Source of the DNA: Hyphomicrobiaceae bacterium
Lineage (GTDB): Bacteria; Pseudomonadota; Alphaproteobacteria; Rhizobiales; Hyphomicrobiaceae
Direction of reading: 5' to 3'
Length of the DNA: 6,582 nt
NCBI GenBank assembly: GCA_020442225.1
Contig: JAGRKR010000599.1
Span: forward strand, 1-6,582
Part shown: one piece after another, positions 1 to 5,803 of the stretch
Numbering within the stretch: the stretch's first letter is position 1
Layout of the letters: every line of letters begins with the position of its first letter
Translations under genes and position numbers: made by a program
The notes under the pieces: generated by a model
Told to the model about the DNA's origin: nothing
What the model saw: only the letters and a program-made list of their open reading frames with translations
Databases searched by the model: none

Positions 1-248
1 CCGACCGCGGCACCTGGATCTCGTTCAAGAACAAGGGCGACTTGATGATCGTCGTCGAGGGGGACCAGCGTCTTTTCAACCAGTACGGCATCATGCTGGT
101 CAATCCGGCCAAGCACCCCAAGGTCAAGAAGGCCGAGGGGCAGAAGTTCGTCGACTGGATCATCTCGCCCGAGGGGCAGGCGGCGATCGCGGCCTACAAG
201 ATCGGCGGTCAGCAGCTGTTCTTCCCCAACGCGGGCAAGGGCAAGTAA
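1..248 (+). CDS. tupA: Tungstate ABC transporter substrate-binding protein TupA, C-terminal part
   Basis: The reading frame is open from base 3 and ends at TAA 246-248, giving the last 81 residues of a protein that began upstream of the window. The visible part has the hallmarks of the TupA branch of periplasmic anion-binding proteins: DRGTW near the left edge, then KNKGDL, VEGD, LFNQYG, LVNPAKHP, the FVDWIISPEGQ block and an AAY..GGQQLFFPNA tail. The family binds tungstate in the periplasm and hands it to a TupB permease and TupC ATPase, supplying tungsten or molybdenum enzymes such as formate dehydrogenases. The signal peptide and most ligand-contacting residues lie outside the window, so substrate identity rests on family resemblance. 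No tupB or tupC follows, so any transporter partners must lie upstream or elsewhere. A molybdate-preferring relative is the main alternative. Confidence 0.88.
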   Translation, partial: DRGTWISFKNKGDLMIVVEGDQRLFNQYGIMLVNPAKHPKVKKAEGQKFVDWIISPEGQAAIAAYKIGGQQLFFPNAGKGK

Positions 249-283
249 GCCTGTCGATCGCAATGTCTCGAAACGGAGAGGGA

Positions 284-304
284 CGGCGGCGCCAGCGTCC
301 GCCG
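284..304 (+). terminator. Weak GC hairpin downstream of tupA
   Basis: CGGCGG (284-289) and CCGCCG (299-304) can pair as a 6-bp stem around a 9-nt loop, 36 bp after the tupA stop. A run of four T appears only at 327-330, too far away for a standard intrinsic terminator. This is a possible end of the tupA transcript, but chance GC pairing in GC-rich DNA is equally likely. Confidence 0.22.
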
Positions 305-524
305 GACCCGACCCGTCGAGAGGCTCTTTTCTGCGCCACAGCCAAGCTTCCATGGTCGCACGCGTAGCCTACCCGGGGCTCGCGCAGGTTCACGTGCCGT
401 TCATTCGCACGCAGCTATCCTCCAGCTTCTCTATGTGTTTTTCTGCAGCCGGCCTTTGCGTCGTGCGGCAGGAGCCCTATCTGACGCTGGGGCGGAGACG
501 CCCACTTGCGATTGCGCTTGGCCC

Positions 525-529
525 GGAGG
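525..529 (+). promoter_or_regulatory. Shine-Dalgarno supporting the GTG start at 541
   Basis: GGAGG lies 11 nt before GTG 541. The spacing is slightly long, but it is the best match to the 16S anti-SD ahead of any start in this frame, and it favours the 70-residue signal-peptide form over the 133-residue form from ATG 352. Confidence 0.45.
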
Positions 530-540
530 CCTTAGAGGCT

Positions 541-753
541 GTGAGCAGGATTGCCGTGATCCTCATCTGCATGGCGCTTTTCGCAGGACCGGCAGAGAGC
601 GCCTCGCTCGACCTGCTGCATCCCGCACGCAGCAAGTCGTGCGTTCAGTCGTGCAAGTCGCAGCGCAACCAGTGTGTGCTCAGGACCAAGAACCTGTCGC
701 GTTGTGCAGCGGTCATGCAGAAGTGCCTCGAGCGCTGCATCCGGCGTCGCTGA
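541..753 (+). CDS. Small secreted cysteine-rich protein of unknown function
   Basis: I do not recognise the family. From GTG 541 the product is 70 residues long. Residues 1-20 look like a Sec signal peptide: an arginine at 3, a hydrophobic core at 4-15 and a probable signal peptidase I site near residues 18-21 (A-E-S|A). A lipobox is not satisfied, because the residue before Cys10 is Ile. The mature part, about 50 residues, is basic and contains six cysteines at 34, 38, 45, 55, 62 and 66, spaced C-x3-C-x6-C-x9-C-x6-C-x3-C, and it ends in RRR. The spacing would fit an antiparallel helical hairpin with nested disulfides (34-66, 38-62, 45-55); that fold is inferred. GTG 541 was preferred to ATG 352 because only the shorter form puts the hydrophobic segment at the N-terminus, and GGAGG at 525-529 lies 11 nt upstream. 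The gene converges on lutC with a 45-bp gap. It is most likely periplasmic. Confidence 0.6.
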   Translation: MSRIAVILICMALFAGPAESASLDLLHPARSKSCVQSCKSQRNQCVLRTKNLSRCAAVMQKCLERCIRRR

Positions 754-798
754 GCCGCGCGGCGTGCCCCTGTCTGCACCCTGACGCCCAGCCCACCC

Positions 799-1524
799 TT
801 ATTTCTGACGGATGATGACGACCGCGAGCGAGCGCGGGCCATGTGCGCCCATGACGATCGTCTGCTCGATGTCGGCGGTGCGCGATGGTCCCGAGATCAG
901 GTTGATCGTTCGCGGCAGCGGGCCGTTGCCGACGCTCGCGCGAACGCGGCCCCACACCGCCTCGTAGGAGCCGGCGATCTTGCTCTGCTCGACCACGACG
1001 ATGTGGGTATCGGGCAGGAAGTTGAGTGTGACCGGATTGTCCTTGCCCGAAGCCAGGAACAAGGTGCCGGTCTCTGCGGCGGCGGCCGTGGCGTGCGAGA
1101 TGCCTACGGCGTCACCGGCTTCGGCGGCGCCATCCAGACACTCGACCGCGGACTCCTGCTGCCACGGCATGCGCCGCAGCAAGGCATCCTGCCCCATGCG
1201 CACACGCGCGGGCAGATTGGAGCGGCGCAGATAGTCGGCGACAGCGGCCGGAACGTCGCGCGGGGTCTCGACCTCGATGACCGTGGCAGCCTGGGATTCG
1301 AGCATCTGGCGGAACAGGGCGATCAATTGCTCGCCCGGCAGGTTCGCGCGCGCCGGCACCAGATTGGCGGGGTGCAGGCGCAAGCGGTCCTTGACGACGG
1401 CGCTGCGCAGTTCGTCCACGGTGGCGCCGCCGAGTGCCGTACGGATCTTGTCGAGCAGTCGCTCGCGCGCGCGCGATCCCGTCTGCGGGGGTGGGTCCGG
1501 ACGCTTGAAGCGGGCCTTTCTCAT
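799..1524 (-). CDS. lutC: Lactate utilization protein C (LUD domain), LutC
   Basis: This 241-residue protein is the third member of the LutABC complex, a cytoplasmic iron-sulfur system that oxidises L-lactate to pyruvate. It is a single LUD-domain protein. After a charged N-terminus (1-30), the domain shows GISHATAAAAETGTL (141-155), then NPVTLNFLPDTHIVVV (163-178), and ends with SGPSRTADIEQ (211-221) and MGAHGPRSLAVVII (225-238), the conserved C-terminal signature of the family. Length is normal. The ATG at 1522-1524 overlaps the lutB stop as ATGA, and AGGA lies 7 nt upstream inside lutB, so translational coupling is likely. The same frame stays open upstream through lutB to 2715, but that is only an alternative frame of lutB and not an extension. 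LutC has no cysteine cluster; its catalytic contribution in the complex is not well defined. Confidence 0.93.
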   Translation of the reverse strand: MRKARFKRPDPPPQTGSRARERLLDKIRTALGGATVDELRSAVVKDRLRLHPANLVPARANLPGEQLIALFRQMLESQAATVIEVETPRDVPAAVADYLRRSNLPARVRMGQDALLRRMPWQQESAVECLDGAAEAGDAVGISHATAAAAETGTLFLASGKDNPVTLNFLPDTHIVVVEQSKIAGSYEAVWGRVRASVGNGPLPRTINLISGPSRTADIEQTIVMGAHGPRSLAVVIIRQK

Positions 1525-2963
1525 GACTTGTCCTGCCGGTCCTGGTCCTGATTGCGCCCGGCGGCCCACAGCGCCTGGAACGTGCGTCCATGCGGCGCCG
1601 GCAGATCGCGGTGGCGCGTCCAGCCGCCGGCGAATGGCAGCCAGCGGAGCCGGCCCGTGCTGCCGCTGACGAGCTTCAGCATGGCGACGCCGAGACGGCT
1701 GGCGAGCCGGTAGAGACGGGGGTGGCGGGCCAGCCATGCCCAGGCGGCCAGGCCAAAGCGGAAACCGGCCGTCGTATTGCCGCTCTCGAAGGCCTCCTCG
1801 CGCCACTGTCGCATCAGCTTCGGCAGCGGGATCTTGACCGGGCAGACCGCTTCGCAGCGCCCGCACAGCGTCGAGGCGTTCGGCAGGTGCGACGACTGGC
1901 GGATGCCGAGCAGCGAAGGCGTCAGCACCGAGCCGATGGGGCCGGGATAGACCCAGCCGTACGCATGGCCGCCGATCGCATGATAGACCGGGCAGTGGTT
2001 CATGCAGGCCCCGCAACGGATGCAGCGGAGGACCTCCTGGAAGGCGCTGCCGAGCAGCTCGCTGCGACCGTTGTCGAGAATGACGACGTGGTAGGCCTCG
2101 GGCCCGTCCGGATCGTCCGGGCGGCGCGCGCCCGTCGAGAACGTCGTGTAGGTGGAGATCTCCTGGCCGGTCGCCGAGCGGGCGAGCAGGCGGATGAGCG
2201 TGCTGGCGTCCTCGAGGGTCGGCACGACCTTGTCGATCGAGGCGATGACGACGTGCACCTTCGCCAGCGATTGCGTGAGATCGCCGTTGCCCTCGTTGGT
2301 GACGATGACGGACGAGCCGGTCTCGGCGATCAGGAAATTCGCGCCGGTGATGCCGACGTCGGCCGTCAGGAACTTCTGGCGCAGCACCTGACGCGCCTCG
2401 GCGACGAGCTCCGACGGCTCCGTCAGCGAGCGCCCCTCTGCGAGGTCCGCATGCACGCGCCGGAAATCGGCCTCGACCTGCTCCTTGTTGAGGTGCACGG
2501 CAGGCGCGATGATGTGGGACGGCGTCTCGCCGCGAAGCTGGATGATGTACTCGCCGAGATCGGTCTCGACGACATCCAGGCCGCTGGCGGCCAGATGCGC
2601 ATTGAGCCCGATCTCTTCCGAGATCATCGACTTGCCCTTGGTGACGACGCGGGCGCCGGCCTGGCGGCAGATCTCGAGAATGATGCTGCAGGCGTCGGAG
2701 GCCGTCTCGGCCCAATAGACGTGGGCGCCGGCGGCGGTCGCGCGCTTCTCGTACTCGGTGAGATAGAGATCGAGATGCTGCAGCGTGTGGTTCTTGATGT
2801 CGCGACCGGCGTTTCGCAGATCCTCGAATTCAGGCAGACGCTCGCGGGCGTCGGCCCGCTTCTGGACGAAACCGACCGGCACTTTCGCCAGGGCCCGCTG
2901 CAACTGGTGGTCCGCCAATGCGCGGGCCGCGTTGCCTGGGAAGTTGCGTGTGCTCGGCTCCAT
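1521..2963 (-). CDS. lutB: Lactate utilization iron-sulfur protein LutB
   Basis: The 480-residue product has the full LutB architecture. A LUD domain spans roughly residues 60-300, with TKGKSMISEEIGLN (108-121), GITGANFLIAETGS (204-217) and the NEGNGD motif (223-228). A ferredoxin-like region follows. The first cluster motif is C314-x2-C317-x2-C320-x3-C324-P, and HAYGWVYPGPIGSVLTP (333-349) leads to the second motif, C367-x2-C370-x3-C374-P. As far as I recall, three cysteines in the second motif is usual for LutB. The protein probably carries electrons between LutA and the respiratory chain during L-lactate oxidation in the cytoplasm. The ATG at 2961-2963 is 19 bp after the lutA stop, with only a weak GGAAAG upstream. 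The C-terminal tail past about residue 440 is less conserved and ends in a Q/D/R-rich stretch overlapping the lutC start. Confidence 0.95.
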   Translation of the reverse strand: MEPSTRNFPGNAARALADHQLQRALAKVPVGFVQKRADARERLPEFEDLRNAGRDIKNHTLQHLDLYLTEYEKRATAAGAHVYWAETASDACSIILEICRQAGARVVTKGKSMISEEIGLNAHLAASGLDVVETDLGEYIIQLRGETPSHIIAPAVHLNKEQVEADFRRVHADLAEGRSLTEPSELVAEARQVLRQKFLTADVGITGANFLIAETGSSVIVTNEGNGDLTQSLAKVHVVIASIDKVVPTLEDASTLIRLLARSATGQEISTYTTFSTGARRPDDPDGPEAYHVVILDNGRSELLGSAFQEVLRCIRCGACMNHCPVYHAIGGHAYGWVYPGPIGSVLTPSLLGIRQSSHLPNASTLCGRCEAVCPVKIPLPKLMRQWREEAFESGNTTAGFRFGLAAWAWLARHPRLYRLASRLGVAMLKLVSGSTGRLRWLPFAGGWTRHRDLPAPHGRTFQALWAAGRNQDQDRQDKS

Positions 2964-2982
2964 CGGCTGGTCTTTCCGCTCG

Positions 2983-3759
2983 TCAGCTGTCGTTGCCGGC
3001 GATGGCCGGCTCGTCGAGCAGTCCTGCCAGGATCTCGGTGACGTGACGCGCCTCGACCGCCACGCCCTGCCTGCGCAGCTTGCCGGCGATGTTCATGAGG
3101 CAGCCGAGATCGCCAGCGAGGACGAGGTCCGGCTGGCAGGCGGCGATGTTCGAGGTCTTGCGCTCGACGATGGCGTTGGAAATGTCGGGGTACTTCGTCG
3201 AGAAGGTGCCGCCGAACCCGCAGCACGTCTCGCATTCGTTCATCTCGGTGAGCTGTAAGCCCTCGACCGATGCGAGAAGCTTGCGCGGCTGTGCCTTGAT
3301 GCCGAGCTCACGCAAGCCGGAGCAACTGTCGTGATAGGTGATGCGGCCCTGATAGCTGGCGGAAACTCTGGTCACGGCGAGAACGTCGGTCAGGAAGGAG
3401 ACGATCTCGTGAACCTTGCCGCAGAAGGCAGCGGTACGGGCGCTCCACTCGGGGTCGTCGGCGAGCAGCTCGGGATAGTGCAGCTTCAACATGCCGGCGC
3501 ATGAGCCCGACGGGGCCACCACGTAGTCGAAGCCCTCGAATGCGGTGATGGTCTGCCTGGCGAGCTTGGCGGCGTTGGCGCGGTCACCCGAGTTATAGGC
3601 AGGCTGCCCGCAGCAGGTCTGGGCCAGCGGCACCTCGACCGTGCAACCGGCGTCCTCCAGCAGCTTCACGGTCGCGAAGCCGACGCAAGGGCGGAAGAGG
3701 TCGACCAGGCAGGTGATGAAGAGCCCGACTCTCGGGCTCGCGTTGACGGGGCTACGCAT
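2983..3759 (-). CDS. lutA: Lactate utilization (Fe-S)-binding oxidoreductase subunit LutA
   Basis: This 258-residue protein has two cysteine-rich CCG domains, as in LutA, GlcF and heterodisulfide reductase subunit B. The first has C17 and C25, then TCCGQPAYNSGD (48-59) and GSCAGM (85-90). The second has HDSCSGLRELG (143-153), TCCGFGGTFS (178-187) and DLGC (217-220). Such domains bind iron-sulfur clusters and handle electron transfer in 2-hydroxyacid oxidation. It is the first gene of a lutABC operon. ATG 3757-3759 is the only ATG, GTG or TTG between the in-frame stop at 3796-3798 and the conserved LFITCLVD segment, so the start is well fixed, although no clear Shine-Dalgarno precedes it. A GlcF-like role is less likely because GlcF also carries N-terminal ferredoxin clusters, which are absent here. 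Confidence 0.94.
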   Translation of the reverse strand: MRSPVNASPRVGLFITCLVDLFRPCVGFATVKLLEDAGCTVEVPLAQTCCGQPAYNSGDRANAAKLARQTITAFEGFDYVVAPSGSCAGMLKLHYPELLADDPEWSARTAAFCGKVHEIVSFLTDVLAVTRVSASYQGRITYHDSCSGLRELGIKAQPRKLLASVEGLQLTEMNECETCCGFGGTFSTKYPDISNAIVERKTSNIAACQPDLVLAGDLGCLMNIAGKLRRQGVAVEARHVTEILAGLLDEPAIAGNDS

Positions 3760-3968
3760 GATGCGCCAGTCGAACCAATGGTTTGTGTTCGGCCGTCATG
3801 GGGTATCGGTGCCGCGCAGCCAAGGAGTGATGGACACGCAACCCCGGCTGCCATCTTCGGCCAGGCTGGCCGTCAGAATAGCCTGCCAGCCCCAGCTTAA
3901 CCAGTTGTCTTGCGTAGGCGTTCCGGTTTCAGCCTTAACGGGGCGGCCCTGAAATCTCCGAATAATGC
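3760..3968 (-). promoter_or_regulatory. Presumed lutABC promoter and 5' leader region
   Basis: This is the non-coding stretch between the hairpin after the cytochrome gene and the lutA start, and the only place a dedicated lut promoter could sit. I find no convincing sigma70 -35/-10 pair on the minus strand and no GG-N10-GC sigma54 element. Besides the 3858-3872 palindrome it holds AACCA-A-TGGTT (3773-3783), a short dyad 13 bp before the lutA start that could overlap the ribosome-binding region. Confidence 0.4.
3858..3872. promoter_or_regulatory. Perfect 7-1-7 palindrome upstream of lutA, candidate operator
   Basis: CGGCCAG and CTGGCCG flank a single G, making a perfect 15-bp inverted repeat centred about 106 bp upstream of the lutA start, in the only long non-coding stretch before the lut operon. 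Lut and lld operons are often controlled by GntR- or LysR-type regulators binding such dyads, but this sequence does not match the TGGT-N-ACCA half-sites usual for GntR/FadR-type factors. Its identity as an operator is inferred from position and symmetry only. Confidence 0.3.
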
Positions 3969-3996
3969 GATCCCCTCAGCAGACGCCGAGGGGATC
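3969..3996 (-). terminator. Hairpin terminator downstream of the cytochrome c gene
   Basis: GATCCCCTC (3969-3977) and GAGGGGATC (3988-3996) form a perfect 9-bp stem with a 10-nt loop, 31 nt past the cytochrome c stop. On the minus strand it is followed by GCATTATT, only moderately U-rich, so termination may be partial. It separates the cytochrome gene from lutABC transcriptionally. Confidence 0.6.
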
Positions 3997-4027
3997 ATCA
4001 TGGACGACTGTCCTGCATATCGCGCGT

Positions 4028-4426
4028 CTACTTCGCGTACTTCTTGAGGTAGGCGATGATATCCTTGCGATCGGCGGGGTCCCGCAATCCGACGAAAGCC
4101 ATCTTATTGCCCTCGACGAACCCACGGGGGTCGGCAAGGTACTTGTCGATCGTCTCATCGGTCCAGGTCAGGCCCTTGCCGCCCGCGGCCTTCATGGCAT
4201 CGGAGTAGGCGAAAGCCTCGGCCGTTCCGGCCTTGCGGCCGAAGACCTTGTTCAGGGCGGGGCCTACGGCGTTTGTCGCACCAGGGCCGACTCTGTGACA
4301 CGCCTTGCACTTGGCGTTGAAGATGTCCTGTCCATTCTCGACATCCTGCGCCAGGGCCGCATGCGAGAGCCCGACAAGAGCAGTGATTGCGATGGCAGTA
4401 CGTGCAGCGGTCGCCAGCTTGTGCAT
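4028..4426 (-). CDS. Periplasmic class I cytochrome c (c2/c550-like)
   Basis: The 132-residue precursor has a Sec signal peptide (1-26, basic start, hydrophobic core, A-L-A|Q cleavage), leaving a mature protein of about 106 residues. C40-K-A-C43-H44 is the covalent haem c attachment motif. The preceding NGQDIFNAKC and following VGPGATNAVGPALNKVFGRKAG are typical of small mitochondrial-like class I cytochromes. M109 in GNKMAF is the probable sixth iron ligand, and the C-terminal DIIAYLKKY helix closes the fold. It should shuttle electrons in the periplasm between a bc1-type complex or a periplasmic dehydrogenase and a terminal oxidase. It is monocistronic: the hairpin at 3969-3996 lies downstream and a 175-bp gap upstream. 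The start ATG 4424-4426 has only a weak GTGAGG close upstream. Whether it serves lactate or glycolate oxidation specifically cannot be told from position. Confidence 0.93.
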   Translation of the reverse strand: MHKLATAARTAIAITALVGLSHAALAQDVENGQDIFNAKCKACHRVGPGATNAVGPALNKVFGRKAGTAEAFAYSDAMKAAGGKGLTWTDETIDKYLADPRGFVEGNKMAFVGLRDPADRKDIIAYLKKYAK

Positions 4427-4466
4427 TGCCTCACTCGTTCGTTTCAGGTGGACGGAATCGTGATTG

Positions 4467-4521
4467 GGGAGCCGAGCAGGCGGGCTGTCGTCGTGATCCG
4501 ATCGATCATCCCGCGGCTCCC
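4467..4521 (-). terminator. Imperfect stem-loop between the LysR gene and the cytochrome gene
   Basis: GGGAGCCG (4467-4474) and CGGCTCCC (4514-4521) pair perfectly over 8 bp, enclosing a 39-nt loop that has a smaller dyad, TGATC (4494-4498) with GATCA (4504-4508). It lies about 80 nt past the stop of the LysR gene in its direction of transcription and upstream of the cytochrome gene. No U-tract follows on the minus strand, so it could be a weak terminator, a leader structure of the cytochrome transcript, or chance. Confidence 0.28.
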
Positions 4522-4601
4522 ATCGGCACCCTAAGGAGTGTCATGGGCGGTTTGAAGGATGAAGACCGGAACGCGACGAAGTGATGCAGCCGCCGGCCGT
4601 C

Positions 4602-5582
4602 TCAGCGTTCGGCGAGTGCGGCGCCCTTTTTGGGCTTGCCCGCTCGCGTCACCGCCGCAGGCGGATTGGCGCTGGCGATGTCGAGCGACTTGTCCCAGTA
4701 GGGTTCGGGTCCATAAAGCTCGGCCAGGAAGTCGATGAAGACGTTGACCTTGGCCGGCATGAACTCCCGGCATGGGTAGACGGCATAGACCGAGACGTTC
4801 GACGAGCCGACGTAATCGGGCAGTACGGCTTTGAGCTCACCTGTCATCAACTCCGGCCCGACGTCCCAGGTGGAGCGCAGTCCGACGCCCAGACCGGCCA
4901 TGATGGCCTCGCGGATGAACTCGCTGGAGTTGGAGCGGATGTTGCCCTTGACCCGAAGCTGCAAGGGGCCTTCCGGGCCATCCAGCCGCCACACGTCCTG
5001 CGCGCCGGCCGACAGACAGTTCAGGTGCTCGAGGTCGGCAAGCGTATTCGGCGTGCCGTAGCGCTCGAGGTATGCGGGGGCCGCGCAGATCACGCGGCGG
5101 TTGGGCGCGAGCTTGCGCGCCACCAGGCTCGAGTCCTTGAGCTCGCCGATCCGCACGGCGACGTCGAAGCCCTCCCGGATGATGTCGACGTTGTTGTCGG
5201 TGAGATGGAACTCCATCTCGATCTCGGGATAGCGCGCGAGGAACTGCGACAGATAGGGCGCGATGTGAAGCCGGCTGAACGTCGTGGGCGCCGTCACCTT
5301 GAGCACGCCGCGCGGCCGCGTGTTGCGCCGGCTGACGAAATCCTCCGCCTCGTCGATGAGGCTCAGGATGTCGACGACACGCTTGAAGAAGCCCTCCCCC
5401 GTTTCCGTCAGGGTGAGCTGGCGCGTGGTGCGCTGGAACAGCCGCGTGCCCAGTCGTTCCTCCAGCAGGCTGATCCGCTTGCTGACAACGGCCGGCGAGA
5501 GCCCCATCTCGCGACCTGCCGCGGACATATTGCCGGTGCGGGCTACACGTGCGAAAATTTCAAGATCGGTGATTGCGGTCAC
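4602..5582 (-). CDS. LysR-family transcriptional regulator
   Basis: From GTG 5580-5582 the product is 326 residues. Residues 3-62 form the winged helix-turn-helix (LEIFARVARTGNMSAAGREM, SPAVVSKRISLLEERLGTRL, RTTRQLTLTETGE). A linker helix runs to about 90 and the periplasmic-binding-like effector domain covers about 92-290 (GVLKVTAP, YPEIEMEFHLTDN, DVAVRIGEL, VICAAPAYLERYG). A 35-residue Lys/Ala-rich tail extends past the usual end. The GTG start is supported by AAAGGA 7 nt upstream and by the position of the DNA-binding domain. The frame stays open 60 codons further up to ATG 5760-5762, but that part runs through the AT-rich intergenic DNA and resembles no LysR N-terminus. Divergent placement from glcD is the classic LysR-target arrangement, so glcD is the likely regulated gene, with a 2-hydroxyacid or its oxidation product as possible inducer. 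The effector is not readable from the sequence. Confidence 0.93.
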   Translation of the reverse strand: MTAITDLEIFARVARTGNMSAAGREMGLSPAVVSKRISLLEERLGTRLFQRTTRQLTLTETGEGFFKRVVDILSLIDEAEDFVSRRNTRPRGVLKVTAPTTFSRLHIAPYLSQFLARYPEIEMEFHLTDNNVDIIREGFDVAVRIGELKDSSLVARKLAPNRRVICAAPAYLERYGTPNTLADLEHLNCLSAGAQDVWRLDGPEGPLQLRVKGNIRSNSSEFIREAIMAGLGVGLRSTWDVGPELMTGELKAVLPDYVGSSNVSVYAVYPCREFMPAKVNVFIDFLAELYGPEPYWDKSLDIASANPPAAVTRAGKPKKGAALAER

Positions 5583-5589
5583 GACGCCG

Positions 5590-5595
5590 TCCTTT
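5590..5595 (-). promoter_or_regulatory. Shine-Dalgarno fixing the GTG start of the LysR gene
   Basis: AAAGGA on the minus strand lies 7 nt before GTG 5580-5582, ideal spacing. It argues against the 386-residue reading from ATG 5762. Confidence 0.65.
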
Positions 5596-5803
5596 CGTTG
5601 CCTCCGCCGTCCCCTAGTCCCAAGTCTTTTTCCATATCGTTCATTATTGTCTGGATGGACGAAAGTGTGTCGCACGAAGGCGTGATTATTGAAATTGATG
5701 TTCTGTTGTGTTGAAAATAGATCGCGGCGTCTATCCATCTGAAAATTAATGATAAAATACACGTGTTAGAATCGGTGCAGGCCAGAGAGGTCAAGCGATC
5801 ACG
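5596..5803. promoter_or_regulatory. Divergent lysR-glcD control region with candidate operator dyads
   Basis: Between the two divergent genes the base composition turns sharply AT-rich: about two thirds A+T over 5681-5770, against GC-rich flanks. Possible LysR sites include ATAGA (5717-5721) with TCTAT (5730-5734), and an inverted pair TGGATGGACG (5652-5661) with CGTCTATCCA (5728-5737), 9 of 10 positions matching. ACACGTGT at 5759-5766 is a perfect 8-bp palindrome, and GAAAAT recurs at 5713 and 5741. On the plus strand TAAAAT (5753-5758) is a good -10 hexamer with no good -35, which would fit an activator-dependent promoter. Individual dyads of this size can arise by chance, so the region is more secure than any one site. 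Confidence 0.6.
5753..5758 (+). promoter_or_regulatory. Candidate -10 element of the glcD promoter
   Basis: TAAAAT matches the sigma70 -10 consensus at 5 of 6 positions and lies 45 nt before the glcD ATG. At 17-18 nt spacing the -35 position (about 5729-5735) is poor and overlaps the ATAGA-N8-TCTAT dyad, as expected if a bound LysR protein replaces a strong -35. Transcription start would be near 5765. Confidence 0.35.

Larger units (their letters stand above)
249..540. other. Gene-poor spacer between tupA and the small cysteine-rich gene
   Basis: No protein family is recognisable in this 292-bp stretch. A frame is open from ATG 352 into the downstream small gene, but its first 63 residues are arginine-rich and irregular, look like no signal peptide or domain, and are probably non-coding 5' sequence. 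A weak hairpin lies at 284-304. I see no convincing -35/-10 pair for the following gene, though its promoter should be here. Confidence 0.5.

Noticed and set aside
550..570. Lipoprotein signal (lipobox) in the small secreted protein around Cys10.
   Set aside because: The residue before the cysteine is Ile, not Gly/Ala/Ser, and the cysteine lies mid-way in the hydrophobic core, so an ordinary Sec signal peptide fits better.
754..798. Possible bidirectional terminator between the convergent small gene and lutC (GCCGCGCGGC palindrome; GGCGT with ACGCC; GTGC with GCAC).
   Set aside because: Stems are only 4-5 bp or lack a loop, and no T-run follows on either strand, so I cannot support an intrinsic terminator here.
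435..815. 126-residue plus-strand frame overlapping the small cysteine-rich gene and the lutC 3' end.
   Set aside because: It has no motif, is Arg/Ala/Pro-rich, runs through the lutC stop region and competes with a frame that has a clear signal peptide and ordered cysteines.
1525..2715. Long minus-strand frame continuous with lutC (638 residues if read from 2715).
   Set aside because: It overlaps lutB in another frame. lutB has the domain structure and conserved cysteines, and lutC has its own ATG with a Shine-Dalgarno at the ATGA junction. The extra frame is a by-product of GC-rich codon usage.
1590..3041. 483-residue plus-strand frame antisense to lutB.
   Set aside because: It is Arg/Asp/Val/Leu-rich with no recognisable motif and exactly opposes a well-supported gene, typical of antisense shadows in GC-rich DNA.
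3880..3910. Sigma54-type promoter upstream of lutA (TGGCAGG on the minus strand).
   Set aside because: The -24-like GG is present but the -12 GC element is missing at the required spacing.
4581..5714. 377-residue plus-strand frame antisense to the LysR gene.
   Set aside because: It has no domain or motif, and the opposite strand encodes a complete LysR regulator. It also runs into the intergenic region.
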